Source: JBBSDP01 sp038240605
GTDB taxonomy: Bacteria > Planctomycetota > Phycisphaerae > Tepidisphaerales > Tepidisphaeraceae
Direction of reading: 5' to 3'
Length of the DNA stretch: 64,000 nt
NCBI GenBank assembly: GCA_038240605.1
Contig: JBBSDP010000010.1
Span: forward strand, 1-64,000
Shown here in pieces: positions 41,589 through 49,839 of the stretch; position 1 is the stretch's first letter; every line of letters begins with the position of its first letter. Under the pieces are notes generated by a model. The model was not told the DNA's origin. It saw only the letters and a program-made list of their open reading frames with translations, and ran no database searches. Made by a program: the position numbers and the translations under genes.

Positions 41589-42821
41589 CTACTGGATCGA
41601 CTGCGGAGGGATGCAGTCAAATTTCGCGATGGGTCGTGACGTGAGGGGAAATCCGCCGACCATTGTCTCGCCGAGCGGCGCATTTTCATCGTCGGGCTCG
41701 TGAACGTGTCGCGTCACGCTGTAGAGGAGCCCCAGCGCCGCACATGCGATGATCAACCCGGTGCCGCCGGCGCTGATGAGCGGGAGCGAAAGCCCCTTGG
41801 GCGGTACGCTCACCGTAGCGACAGCGACGTTGATCACGGCTTGAAGGCCGATCATCGAGGCGATGCCGAAGACGAGCAGGCGGCCAAAGTCATCGCGCTT
41901 CTGCTTGATCACCTGCCAACCCACGTAGAGCACGCCCATGTAGAGCGCGATGGTGAGCAGGGCGCCGAAGAGCCCGAGTTCCTCGCAGATCACTGCGAAG
42001 ATGAAGTCGGTCGTGTCTTCCGGCAGATATCCCAGTTTTTGAATGCCGCGCCCCAATCCCCGGCCGAAGATCCCGCCGCTCGAAAAGCTGAGCAGGCTCT
42101 GGATCATGTGGTATCCCTCCGCCTGCGGAGAGTCGTAGGGGTGGAGGAAGGCGACGATCCGTCGCATCCGATATTCTTTGTGGACGATGAACCAGAGCGC
42201 GGCCGCACCCGCCGGGAGGAGGACGATCGCCAGGTGTGTCAACTTCACGCGTCCCGCCAGCAGCATCGTCAGCGCGCAGATCGCGATCAGTGCGGCCGTT
42301 CCGAAATCTTGAATCACGACCAACAGGCAGAGGATGCCCACCGGGATGACGGTCGGAATGAAGCCGCGGACGAAGCGGTTCATGTCGACTGGCCGAACCG
42401 CCAGCCAGTAAGCCAGGAAGAGCACCGTCGCCCACTTGGCCAATTCCGACGGCTGAAGCTGAATGGGCCCCAGCTTGATCCACCGCCGGGCCCCGTTGAC
42501 CGAAGACCCGATCCCCGGCGCCAGCACGAGCAGGCAGCTTGCGGCGGCAATGATCACGCACCAAATGACCGGCGCGCGAAGCAGGGAAGTGGTTCGATTG
42601 GCGAGGCGTGCGTAGTTGAAATGTCCGATTGCCAGGTAAGCGGCAAACGCCGCCGTGGCAAACTTCACTTGCTTCATTCCCACGACCGACCAGCTTCCCC
42701 CCAGCCCTCCCGCGACGGTGGACGAGGCGGACTGCACCATCACCACGCCCAGGCACAGCAGCGCGATCACGCAGATGGTGAGCACGTCACCCGTGCGCAT
42801 GCGGTAAATCGATGATTCCAT
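41589..42821 (-). CDS. ftsW: Peptidoglycan glycosyltransferase FtsW (SEDS family)
   Basis: 410 residues, about ten membrane helices. It polymerises lipid II at the septum with its cognate class B PBP. SEDS hallmarks are GARRWIKLGPIQLQPSELAKW, DFGTAALIAICALTMLLAGRV and GYHMIQSLLSFSSGGIFGRGLGRG. LPEDTTDFIFAVICEELGLFGALL and PPKGLSLPLISAGGTGLI complete the set. FtsW is favoured over RodA by its place between mraY and murG. MurD, which usually precedes ftsW, is absent. Confidence 0.93.
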   Translation of the reverse strand: MESSIYRMRTGDVLTICVIALLCLGVVMVQSASSTVAGGLGGSWSVVGMKQVKFATAAFAAYLAIGHFNYARLANRTTSLLRAPVIWCVIIAAASCLLVLAPGIGSSVNGARRWIKLGPIQLQPSELAKWATVLFLAYWLAVRPVDMNRFVRGFIPTVIPVGILCLLVVIQDFGTAALIAICALTMLLAGRVKLTHLAIVLLPAGAAALWFIVHKEYRMRRIVAFLHPYDSPQAEGYHMIQSLLSFSSGGIFGRGLGRGIQKLGYLPEDTTDFIFAVICEELGLFGALLTIALYMGVLYVGWQVIKQKRDDFGRLLVFGIASMIGLQAVINVAVATVSVPPKGLSLPLISAGGTGLIIACAALGLLYSVTRHVHEPDDENAPLGETMVGGFPLTSRPIAKFDCIPPQSIQ

Positions 42822-42980
42822 TGAATCATTATCGGACGTTGCCGGGGCGGGGCTTGAAGCGCATCAACGGCGCCTTGGAGTTGGGCAGGGCAGCCAGAGG
42901 AGTGTCGCCCGCTTAGCGGACAAACCCGGCATGTCTGGTTACCCTGATCCACCACCAATCGAATTTGGAGGAGCTTGCGG

Positions 42981-43808
42981 ATGGACAGAATTCATCCCAC
43001 GGCAGTCGTCGATCGCCGTGCTGAACTCGCGGAAAACGTCACCATCGCAGAATATGCGGTGATCCGCGGTCGCGTGATCATCGGCGAGGGGACGCTCGTG
43101 CGCGAGCACACCGTCATCCACGGTCCAACGCGGATCGGCCGTGGCTGCACGCTGGGGCCTGCGGCGTACCTCGGGCTCGACCCTCAGCATCTGAAGTTTA
43201 AGGCGTCCGATGCCGAACCGACGTGGCTGGTGATCGGGGACAACGTGACCGTCCGCGAGACCGCCAGCATTCATCGCGCCCTGTATCCTGGCGAAGAACG
43301 GGCCACCCGCCTTGGCAACGGTTGCTTCATCATGGGGGGCGTTCACATTGGCCACGATTGCGTCCTGGCCGACGAGGTCATCATGGCCAACGCCGTATTG
43401 CTCGGCGGTCATTGCCAGATCGGCAGCAAGGCCTTCCTCGGCGGAGGTTGCACCGGACACCAGTTCTCTCGCATCGGCCGGCTGGCGATGATCGGCGGCA
43501 ACGAGCCCTTCGCGAAAGACATCCCGCCGTTCGGCGCACTCTGGGACGGGCGCCTCAAAGGCTACAACGCAGTGGGATGTCGTCGGGCGGGCATCAGTCG
43601 CGAGGCGATTCGCGCGATCCGTTCGGCTTACCAGAGTCTCCAGACCTATCCCACGGTTTCCGCCGCCGTCGCCGCGATCCGCGCCGAATCGCCTGATGTG
43701 CCGGAGGTGCGCGAGATCCTCGCGTTTATCGCCGAATCCAAGCGCGGCATTGCAACGGCCAGGGACCGCCGTGGGGGTGGTGGGGATGATGAGCCAAATA
43801 GCGACTAA
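42981..43808 (+). CDS. lpxA: UDP-GlcNAc acyltransferase LpxA
   Basis: 275 residues, first committed step of lipid A synthesis, transferring a hydroxyacyl chain from ACP to UDP-GlcNAc. Left-handed beta-helix hexapeptides run from IHPTAVVDRRAELAENVTIAEYAVI. The catalytic His region reads GVHIGHDCVLADEVIMANAVLLGGHCQIG. The helical C-terminal domain (GISREAIRAIRSAYQSL) is present. The ATG at 42981 has GGAGGAG 7 nt upstream. It is transcribed alone on the plus strand inside the dcw region; other lpx genes are elsewhere. Confidence 0.93.
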   Translation: MDRIHPTAVVDRRAELAENVTIAEYAVIRGRVIIGEGTLVREHTVIHGPTRIGRGCTLGPAAYLGLDPQHLKFKASDAEPTWLVIGDNVTVRETASIHRALYPGEERATRLGNGCFIMGGVHIGHDCVLADEVIMANAVLLGGHCQIGSKAFLGGGCTGHQFSRIGRLAMIGGNEPFAKDIPPFGALWDGRLKGYNAVGCRRAGISREAIRAIRSAYQSLQTYPTVSAAVAAIRAESPDVPEVREILAFIAESKRGIATARDRRGGGGDDEPNSD

Positions 43809-43871
43809 TCGCGCGGCTTTACGTTGCTCGATTGCGTTCCTACAATGGTCGACCTTTGGTAAAGGGACTTT

Positions 43872-44099
43872 ATGGTGAAAACGTTATCGAAACACGGGAA
43901 TTCGCACGCGCTCGTATTGGATAAGGCGATTCTCGAGTTGGTGAAGATCGACCCGAAGGTGCCCCTTGAGATCTCAACCGATGATGGTCGCCGACTGATC
44001 ATCACGCCCGTTTCACCGGAACGGGGAAGCAAATTCCGCGCAGCGTTGGAGAAGGTCAACCGGCGCCACGCCAAGGTCTTTAAGCGGCTGGCCGAATAA
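43872..44099 (+). CDS. AbrB/MazE-like antitoxin
   Basis: 75 residues. KTLSKHGNSHALVLDKAILELVKID is a swapped-hairpin AbrB/MazE DNA-binding start, and LEISTDDGRRLIITPV completes the barrel. The remaining 25 residues are basic and probably bind the toxin. It lies 16 bases before a Doc-type toxin gene, an antitoxin-first pair. Confidence 0.82.
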   Translation: MVKTLSKHGNSHALVLDKAILELVKIDPKVPLEISTDDGRRLIITPVSPERGSKFRAALEKVNRRHAKVFKRLAE

Positions 44100-44115
44100 C
44101 GGAATCGAGGGCAGC

Positions 44116-44514
44116 ATGACCGCGCCGCGGCTACTTTCCGTCGAGGAGGTCTTGGAGATCCACCAGGATCAGATCGACAGATACGGCGGAACCCTCGGTG
44201 TCCGCGATATCGGCCTGCTTCAATCAGCAGTCAGTGCGCCGGCGGCCACGTTCGGGGGTGAGTACCTCAATAAAGGTCTGTTCGAGATGGCCGCGGCGTA
44301 TTTGTTCCACCTCGTCCAGAACCATGCGTTCCTCGACGGGAATAAGCGTGTCGGAACTGCCGCAGCTTTGGTTTTCCTGGAGCTGAACGACGTTTCGATG
44401 CGTGAAGACGAAGAGGGGTTGGTCGGTCTCACGCTGGGCGTGGCGACCGGAGATCGCGATCGCGCGGAGATCGTCCGCTTTCTCGAATCTCACGCCGAAG
44501 CATTTTTGGATTGA
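44116..44514 (+). CDS. Doc/Fic-family toxin (death-on-curing)
   Basis: 132 residues. The Fic core motif is HAFLDGNKRVGTAAALVFLELN. LSVEEVLEIHQDQIDRYGGTLGVRDIGLLQSAV is the standard Doc N-terminus. Doc toxins phosphorylate EF-Tu; the motif here has Asp-Gly (DGNKR), closer to canonical Fic AMP-transferases than P1 Doc (NANKR), so the reaction cannot be fixed. Its stop abuts the convergent mraY stop exactly, as TGATCA. Confidence 0.9.
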   Translation: MTAPRLLSVEEVLEIHQDQIDRYGGTLGVRDIGLLQSAVSAPAATFGGEYLNKGLFEMAAAYLFHLVQNHAFLDGNKRVGTAAALVFLELNDVSMREDEEGLVGLTLGVATGDRDRAEIVRFLESHAEAFLD

Positions 44515-45651
44515 TCACCGCAGTTTCACCGTCGCCAGCGCCATCGCCGCCAGCATCGCGCCCACCAGCCAGAATCTCACCACAACCTGCGTTTCCGTCC
44601 ATCCCTTTCGCTGGAAGTGATGGTGCAACGGAGACATCAGGAAGATGCGACGGCCTTCACCATATTTGCGGCGGCTGTATTTGAAATACCCGACCTGAAG
44701 GATCACGCTCAACGCCTCGATGACGAAGATCCCGCCGACCAGGAACAGCACGAGTTCCTGGCGAATCACGATCGCGATGTAGCCGATCAATCCGCCCAGC
44801 GCCAGCGATCCCGTGTCGCCCATGAACACCGCCGCCGGGTTGCAGTTGAACCAGAGGAAGCCGAGACATGCCCCGGCCATCGCTCCGGCGATGACCGCCA
44901 TCTGGTCGGTCGCCTGTACGTAGGGCAGAAGCAGTTCCGTCGCCCACGCGAACGTCCCGACCAGCAACGCGAGGATGCAGAACGCGAAGCTCACGATCGC
45001 CATGCAGCCCGCCGCCAGCCCGTCCAGGCCGTCGGTCAGGTTGACGGCGTTGCTGGAACCAGTCATCACGACGGTGGAGATCAGGACGAACGTGCCGAGC
45101 CCCAGCGGGACGCTCGCGGACTTGAAAAATGGGAAGTAGAGGTAGTGGGCCGCGTGCTTGTCGTAGTTAAACGTGAACCAGCTCAGGATCAGGCCCAGCC
45201 CGATCTGAAACAGCAGCTTTTCGAGGCTGGTAAGGCCCTGGCGATTTCCAGAACGGCGTGCGGCGGTCAGCTTCAGCCAGTCGTCGGCCGCGCCCACCGC
45301 GCCCAGCCAGAGCAGGCAGAGGAGCGCCAGTTTCACGTAAAAATTGTTGAGGTTCGCGAGCAGCAGCGTCGTGACCGCGATCGAGCTGATGATCAGCACG
45401 CCGCCCATCGTGGGCGTTCCCTTCTTCGTCGCCATCATCTTGTTGACGTCGTCCTGATCGAACTCGGGGCGGTCGCCGATCTTCTGTCGGCGCAGCCACT
45501 CGATGACCGGCCGGCCCAGCAGGATGCAAAGGATGAAGCTCAGGAGGATCGCGACCGAAACCTGGAAGGTCGGGACCGTGAAGACGCGCAGGAAGCCCAC
45601 TCCGTGGGAGTGCAGCCAGGCGCGGTATCGGTCCACCAGCAGGTAGATCAT
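44515..45651 (-). CDS. mraY: Phospho-N-acetylmuramoyl-pentapeptide transferase MraY
   Basis: 378 residues from the ATG at 45651; the longer frame to 45768 would overlap mlaD. A ten-helix membrane enzyme that makes lipid I from UDP-MurNAc-pentapeptide and undecaprenyl phosphate. Motifs are KKGTPTMGGVLIISSIAVTTLL, SSNAVNLTDGLDGLAAGCMA (metal-binding DD-like region), FMGDTGSLALGGLIGYIAI and the signature PLHHHFQRKGWTE. It starts the minus-strand dcw series after the mla genes. Confidence 0.95.
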   Translation of the reverse strand: MIYLLVDRYRAWLHSHGVGFLRVFTVPTFQVSVAILLSFILCILLGRPVIEWLRRQKIGDRPEFDQDDVNKMMATKKGTPTMGGVLIISSIAVTTLLLANLNNFYVKLALLCLLWLGAVGAADDWLKLTAARRSGNRQGLTSLEKLLFQIGLGLILSWFTFNYDKHAAHYLYFPFFKSASVPLGLGTFVLISTVVMTGSSNAVNLTDGLDGLAAGCMAIVSFAFCILALLVGTFAWATELLLPYVQATDQMAVIAGAMAGACLGFLWFNCNPAAVFMGDTGSLALGGLIGYIAIVIRQELVLFLVGGIFVIEALSVILQVGYFKYSRRKYGEGRRIFLMSPLHHHFQRKGWTETQVVVRFWLVGAMLAAMALATVKLR

Positions 45652-45731
45652 CAGAATGATGGCGAGCGGCCGCTCCCTCGGCACCGTCGGGGCGACGCGG
45701 ACAATTGTGCGCGCGTCGCGCGAACCCTCTG

Positions 45732-46721
45732 CTATCGCAGCTTGAGCGGCACGCCCTCCTGCTCCCACTGCTGGATCACGCGCTGAAGATCCGCGACGGT
45801 TGCGTTCAACGTCTTGCTCACGTCCACCAGGCTGTCGTACAGCTTTGCATCGTTGATCAGCAACCCCGCCGTGCCCTTGCCCTGGTTGATCTTCGTCGCC
45901 GCCGATTGGAATTGCTCGAGCACCACGCCCAGCTTCTGCACGTCGTCGTCCGCGCGTTGCATCAGGTGATCGACGTCGCCACTGGTCTTCTTCACGACGC
46001 CGCGCACGTCGCCGATCGTTCCATTGGCGTTATCGGCCAGCGTGTCGAGCTTGTCGCTGAGTTTCTCAAACTTTACTCCGATCCGGTTGGCGGATTCGGT
46101 GGCGGTGCGGATGTTTTCGGCCGCCGCCTGGATGTCGTGGTGGATCTTCGGGTCCGAGACGATCTGCTGCACGGATGCCAGCACCTGCCCGGCCTTTTCC
46201 GCCTGCGTTCGAATACTCACGACGGTCGCGTCCAGGTGCTCGACGAAGTGTTGCTGGCGAATGTCCGCCGCCAATTCCCGGATGTCCTGCGGGATGATCG
46301 ATAGCCCCTCATACCGCGCCGGCACGTTGGCGTCGGGCTTCAGAGGCTCTGGCTTGGGCGGTCCCACCGGCTCCAGGTAAATGGCGGCGGAGCCACCCAG
46401 GGCGCTCTGTGCGCGAATCACTCCATCAAGGTTTGCCGGAAGGGGAGGCGTATTATTGATCTCCGCCTCGATGATGACGTGTTCATTATCCTGAGAACGA
46501 CGGATCGAATAGACCTGGCCGACGTTGACGCCCCGGTAAAACACGCCAGAGCCGTCGTTCACGTTGTCCGCACGTTCGGCGGTCAGCAAAATGCGGATGT
46601 GCCCGGCCTGAACGAAGATGGCGGTTGCCCGACCGGCGAAGGCCAGGATCATCCAACTGAGCGCCAGCAGGGCCAGCAGGACCACCAGCCCGACGATCGT
46701 GTTTCTGGTACGAGGCTTCAT
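45732..46721 (-). CDS. mlaD: MCE/MlaD-family lipid transport protein
   Basis: 329 residues. An N-terminal anchor (IVGLVVLLALLALSWMILAFAG) is followed by the MCE domain (residues 35-120: ADNVNDGSGVFYRGVNVGQV; LGGSAAIYLEPV). A long alpha-helical C-terminal region (residues 150-320) has heptads and alternating Asp/Lys. MlaD forms a hexameric ring in the periplasm that receives phospholipids for the MlaFE ABC transporter. The matching mlaF and mlaE lie 1.4 kb upstream on the same strand, separated by a plus-strand DUF1570 gene. Confidence 0.85.
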   Translation of the reverse strand: MKPRTRNTIVGLVVLLALLALSWMILAFAGRATAIFVQAGHIRILLTAERADNVNDGSGVFYRGVNVGQVYSIRRSQDNEHVIIEAEINNTPPLPANLDGVIRAQSALGGSAAIYLEPVGPPKPEPLKPDANVPARYEGLSIIPQDIRELAADIRQQHFVEHLDATVVSIRTQAEKAGQVLASVQQIVSDPKIHHDIQAAAENIRTATESANRIGVKFEKLSDKLDTLADNANGTIGDVRGVVKKTSGDVDHLMQRADDDVQKLGVVLEQFQSAATKINQGKGTAGLLINDAKLYDSLVDVSKTLNATVADLQRVIQQWEQEGVPLKLR

Positions 46722-46913
46722 AGCCGATCATACGTCCGCTTGGTGCTCGGTCACCTGCCGGTGGGCTTCGCATCCGTGCGAAGACGAACGCTTGTATTCG
46801 CCCGCGCCCGGCGTTGCAAGCCCGTTATCCGACGAGCGGGCTGGTTGCTCCTGGCAGCGACCGTCGATTCCCGATGGCCGAGCGCGCAATCTGAAATACA
46901 ATGACATGAAACC

Positions 46914-48044
46914 ATGACGCATCGACGCATCATTCTCTTGGTGTGCCTGGCAGTGGGTGGGACCGTGTGCCGCGCACCGGCCGCGCCGCCGAAGTTGCGG
47001 GCTTACCAGACGCCGCATTACTTGATCTACACCGATTTCGGACTCGAAGCCGAACGTGAGGCCGAAGTTCGCCTCGGCCGGATGATCGAGGAATACGAGC
47101 GACAGACGCTCCTCAAGACCAGCGTTGGGTCGATGCCAAAGTTGCCCTTGTACCTCTACGGCGACCCCCGCGATTATTACGCCACCGGCGCGCCTCGTGC
47201 GTCGATGGGTGCATTTACGGGTGATGCGTTGCTGGCCGTCGCAGCGCCGGGGGATTGGCACGTCGTCCAACACGAGGGATTTCATCAGTTCGCGGCCGCC
47301 GTCATCGGAGGGCGTCTGCCGCCATGGGCGGACGAGGGATGGGCGGAGTATTTTGGCGAGAGCCTCTTCACCGGCGATGGCTACGTCTGCGGAATGATTC
47401 CTCCCTGGCGGCTTCGCCGGCTTCGGCAGGAGATCGCCGACGGGAGCCTCCTCCCGCTCTCCCGATTGATCTCGATGAGCCAGACCGATTGGAACCGCGA
47501 ATTCAGTCTCGCCCATTACGACCAGGTTTGGTCGCTCGTGCAGTTCCTGCGTCACGGCAGTTCGCCGGCCTATCGTCTGGCCTTGGACGATTTCGTCCGG
47601 CGGATCGCTTCAGGTGAGAGGCCACCCGCAGCTTTAGACCATTGCTTCCCGGACATCCCCGCCATCGAGCGTGATTGGAATACGTATTGGCTGTCGCTGG
47701 GAGACGATCCGACGCCGAACGTTCTCGCACGGGCATCCGTTGCGACGCTCAGCAGTTTCCTCGGGCGGGCATCCATTCAGAGGCAGCGATTCGATTCCTT
47801 CGACCTTCTGGCGCGGGCGGCGGAACGAGGAAACTTGAAGCTGCCTCGCGACCAGTGGCTTCCGCCGGCCCTTGCTGGCCAGGCCGTCGCCGCCGCACGA
47901 GCGGTGGGGGGAACCTGGTCATTGGAGCTGGGCACGGACGGCTTGCCGCGGGTGGTCGTCATCCTCGCCAATGGAGAGCGGATCAGCGGGCAATTCCGGT
48001 TGCGGGAAGGTCGCGTCGAGAGAGTTGAGGTCGAACAGGAGTGA
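46914..48044 (+). CDS. Secreted DUF1570-type putative metallopeptidase
   Basis: 376 residues with an N-terminal signal (IILLVCLAVGGTVCRAPAAPP). The motif HEGFHQFAAAVIGGRLPPWADEGWAEYFGE is the DUF1570/gluzincin-like HExxH with a downstream Glu (DEGWAEYF), so a zinc peptidase is likely. The family is expanded in planctomycetes. A C-terminal region (residues 250-376) has no catalytic features. It is divergent from mlaD with a 192-base intergenic promoter region. Confidence 0.82.
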   Translation: MTHRRIILLVCLAVGGTVCRAPAAPPKLRAYQTPHYLIYTDFGLEAEREAEVRLGRMIEEYERQTLLKTSVGSMPKLPLYLYGDPRDYYATGAPRASMGAFTGDALLAVAAPGDWHVVQHEGFHQFAAAVIGGRLPPWADEGWAEYFGESLFTGDGYVCGMIPPWRLRRLRQEIADGSLLPLSRLISMSQTDWNREFSLAHYDQVWSLVQFLRHGSSPAYRLALDDFVRRIASGERPPAALDHCFPDIPAIERDWNTYWLSLGDDPTPNVLARASVATLSSFLGRASIQRQRFDSFDLLARAAERGNLKLPRDQWLPPALAGQAVAAARAVGGTWSLELGTDGLPRVVVILANGERISGQFRLREGRVERVEVEQE

Positions 48045-48067
48045 ACGGCAGAGAGCCCAGCGACTTG

Positions 48068-48091
48068 CCTGTCCTGAGCGAAGTCGAAGGG
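48068..48091. repeat. Short dispersed repeat (LSEVEG-type)
   Basis: CCTGTCCTGAGCGAAGTCGA followed by AGGG directly after the DUF1570 stop. In the plus-strand frame it reads PVLSEVEG, a peptide often seen where this short widespread intergenic repeat is translated by mistake. Only one copy is in the window. Confidence 0.5.
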
Positions 48092-48121
48092 TCGCGGGAC
48101 GGAGCACCAAGTTGTTTGCCA

Positions 48122-48889
48122 CTACGTCGTCTGCCGCAGCGCCGCCAACTCCGCCTCGTCTGCTTCGCCCCGAACGAAGTGCTGGACGATCGGATTCGGG
48201 CTCTGCCGCATTTCTTCCGGCGTTCCGTCAAAGATCAGCTTGCCGCTGTGCAGCATCACGATCCGGGTCGCGACCTTGAACGCGCTGTGCATGTCGTGAG
48301 TGACCACGATGCTCGTCACGTGCAGTTCGTCCCGAAGCTTCAGAATCAACTCGTTGATGACGTCTGCACGAACCGGATCGAGCCCAGTAGTCGGTTCATC
48401 GTACAGGACCACGCGCGGCTCGAGCGCGATCGCGCGGGCGAGGGCCACTCGCTTCCGCTGGCCGCCCGACAGCTCCGCCGGCATCTTCTTGCGAACGTCC
48501 GGCAAACCAACGAGCCGGAGCCAGCGATCGACGAGCTCGTCGACCTCCTCCGACGGCTTATCCGTGTGCTCGACGATCGGGAACGCGACGTTCTCCTCGA
48601 CCATCATCGAGTCGAACAACGCGCCCATCTGGAAGAGGAACCCGAACTGCTTGCGGACCGGTACCCACTCCCGTTCGGAGTAAGTGTCAACGCGCTGGCC
48701 GTCGAACCAGACCTCGCCCTGATCGGGGGAAAGCAGGCCAACGACGTGCTTGAGCATGACGCTCTTGCCACTGCCGCTGGCGCCGATGACGACGAGCGAT
48801 TCACCCTGATCGACCGTCAGGTTCACGCCATCCAGGACCACCAGCTTCCCGAACGCCTTTGAGACGCTGCGCAGTTCGATCATGTGCAT
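48122..48889 (-). CDS. mlaF: Mla/Ttg2-type ABC transporter ATPase (MlaF)
   Basis: 255 residues. Walker A VVIGASGSGKSVMLKHV, signature LSGGQRKRVALARAIA and Walker B PRVVLYDEPTTGLDPV with the switch His in VVTHDMHSAF. It energises phospholipid exchange between membranes with MlaE and MlaD. The start is ATG 48889 or ATG 48883; both are 8-14 bases after the permease stop. Operon with mlaE is clear. Confidence 0.92.
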   Translation of the reverse strand: MHMIELRSVSKAFGKLVVLDGVNLTVDQGESLVVIGASGSGKSVMLKHVVGLLSPDQGEVWFDGQRVDTYSEREWVPVRKQFGFLFQMGALFDSMMVEENVAFPIVEHTDKPSEEVDELVDRWLRLVGLPDVRKKMPAELSGGQRKRVALARAIALEPRVVLYDEPTTGLDPVRADVINELILKLRDELHVTSIVVTHDMHSAFKVATRIVMLHSGKLIFDGTPEEMRQSPNPIVQHFVRGEADEAELAALRQTT

Positions 48890-48896
48890 GAGGTGC

Positions 48897-49718
48897 TCAA
48901 AAGATCCCGCGAATGCCGTACAGCGTCACGTACACGGTCTTGAGCAGCTGGGCGAAGAAGAAGTTGAGGATGATGATGACGATGAAGCTGGAGACGAAGC
49001 TCTCGGTGCACGCCCGACCCACGCCGCTCGCACCGGCGCCGCTGTTGAAGCCCTTGTAGCAGGCGATCAGTCCGATCGTCCCGCCGAAGAAGACGCTCTT
49101 GATGATTCCCTCCATCACCTGCCAGGTATCCACACCCTGCGCGGTGAAGCTCCAGTACGGCCCATTGGGGATCTTCAGGAAGAAGACCGAGATGAACCAC
49201 CCGCCCAGCACTCCCAGAAAATCGCTGTAGATCGTCAAGATCGGCGTGAGCAAGACGCAGGCGATGAACCGCGGAACGACCAGGTAAAGGATCGGGTCGG
49301 TCCCCATCACGCGCAGGGCATCAAGCTGTTCGGTGACGTTCATCGTCGCCAGCTCCGCCGTCAGGGCGCCGCCCACGCGGCCGGCGAGCATGACCGCTGC
49401 CAGCACGGGACCAATCTGTTTCACGACGGAGAGGTTGATGACGGTGCCGAGCCGGTATTCCTGGCCGATCGCCTTGAACTGCGTCACCGTCTCGATGGCC
49501 ATCACCATGCCGATGAACGCCCCGGTGATCGCGATGACCGGAACCGAGCGCACGCCCACATCGTAAAATTGCGGTAACACCAGCCGCAGGTTCTTCGGCC
49601 GCAGCCCCCCCGAAAAGAGCCAACGGAAAGTTCGCCCCACGAAAATGAAGAAATCACCGAAATCCGCCAGGACGCGCGTGGCCCAGTCTCCGAGTTTCCC
49701 GACGAACTCCAATGCCAT
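48897..49718 (-). CDS. mlaE: Mla-type ABC transporter permease (MlaE)
   Basis: 273 residues from the ATG at 49718; the frame is open to 49886. The MlaE/DUF140 fold shows QFYDVGVRSVPVIAITGAFIGMVMAIETV, PVLAAVMLAGRVGGALTAELATM and LDALRVMGTDPILYLVVPRFIAC. GPYWSFTAQGVDTWQVMEGIIKSVFFG and GIIACYKGFNSGAGASGVGRA-like ending motifs are present. It forms the membrane part of the lipid transporter with MlaF. Confidence 0.9.
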   Translation of the reverse strand: MALEFVGKLGDWATRVLADFGDFFIFVGRTFRWLFSGGLRPKNLRLVLPQFYDVGVRSVPVIAITGAFIGMVMAIETVTQFKAIGQEYRLGTVINLSVVKQIGPVLAAVMLAGRVGGALTAELATMNVTEQLDALRVMGTDPILYLVVPRFIACVLLTPILTIYSDFLGVLGGWFISVFFLKIPNGPYWSFTAQGVDTWQVMEGIIKSVFFGGTIGLIACYKGFNSGAGASGVGRACTESFVSSFIVIIILNFFFAQLLKTVYVTLYGIRGIF

Positions 49719-49839
49719 CGGGCGGATCATACGAACGCGCGCGCGCGGGGGCAAACCCACAAATTCAGCTTCAGAGCCCTTGCGGTACGCCGCTCCGCCC
49801 GCGTTGACGGCCCTCTCCGTCCGGCGTAGATTTTTGGTA

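Noticed and set aside
41428..41703. 91-codon plus-strand frame after the PIN toxin
   Set aside because: Overlaps the end of ftsW antisense and continues out of the toxin gene; no ribosome site or recognisable features.
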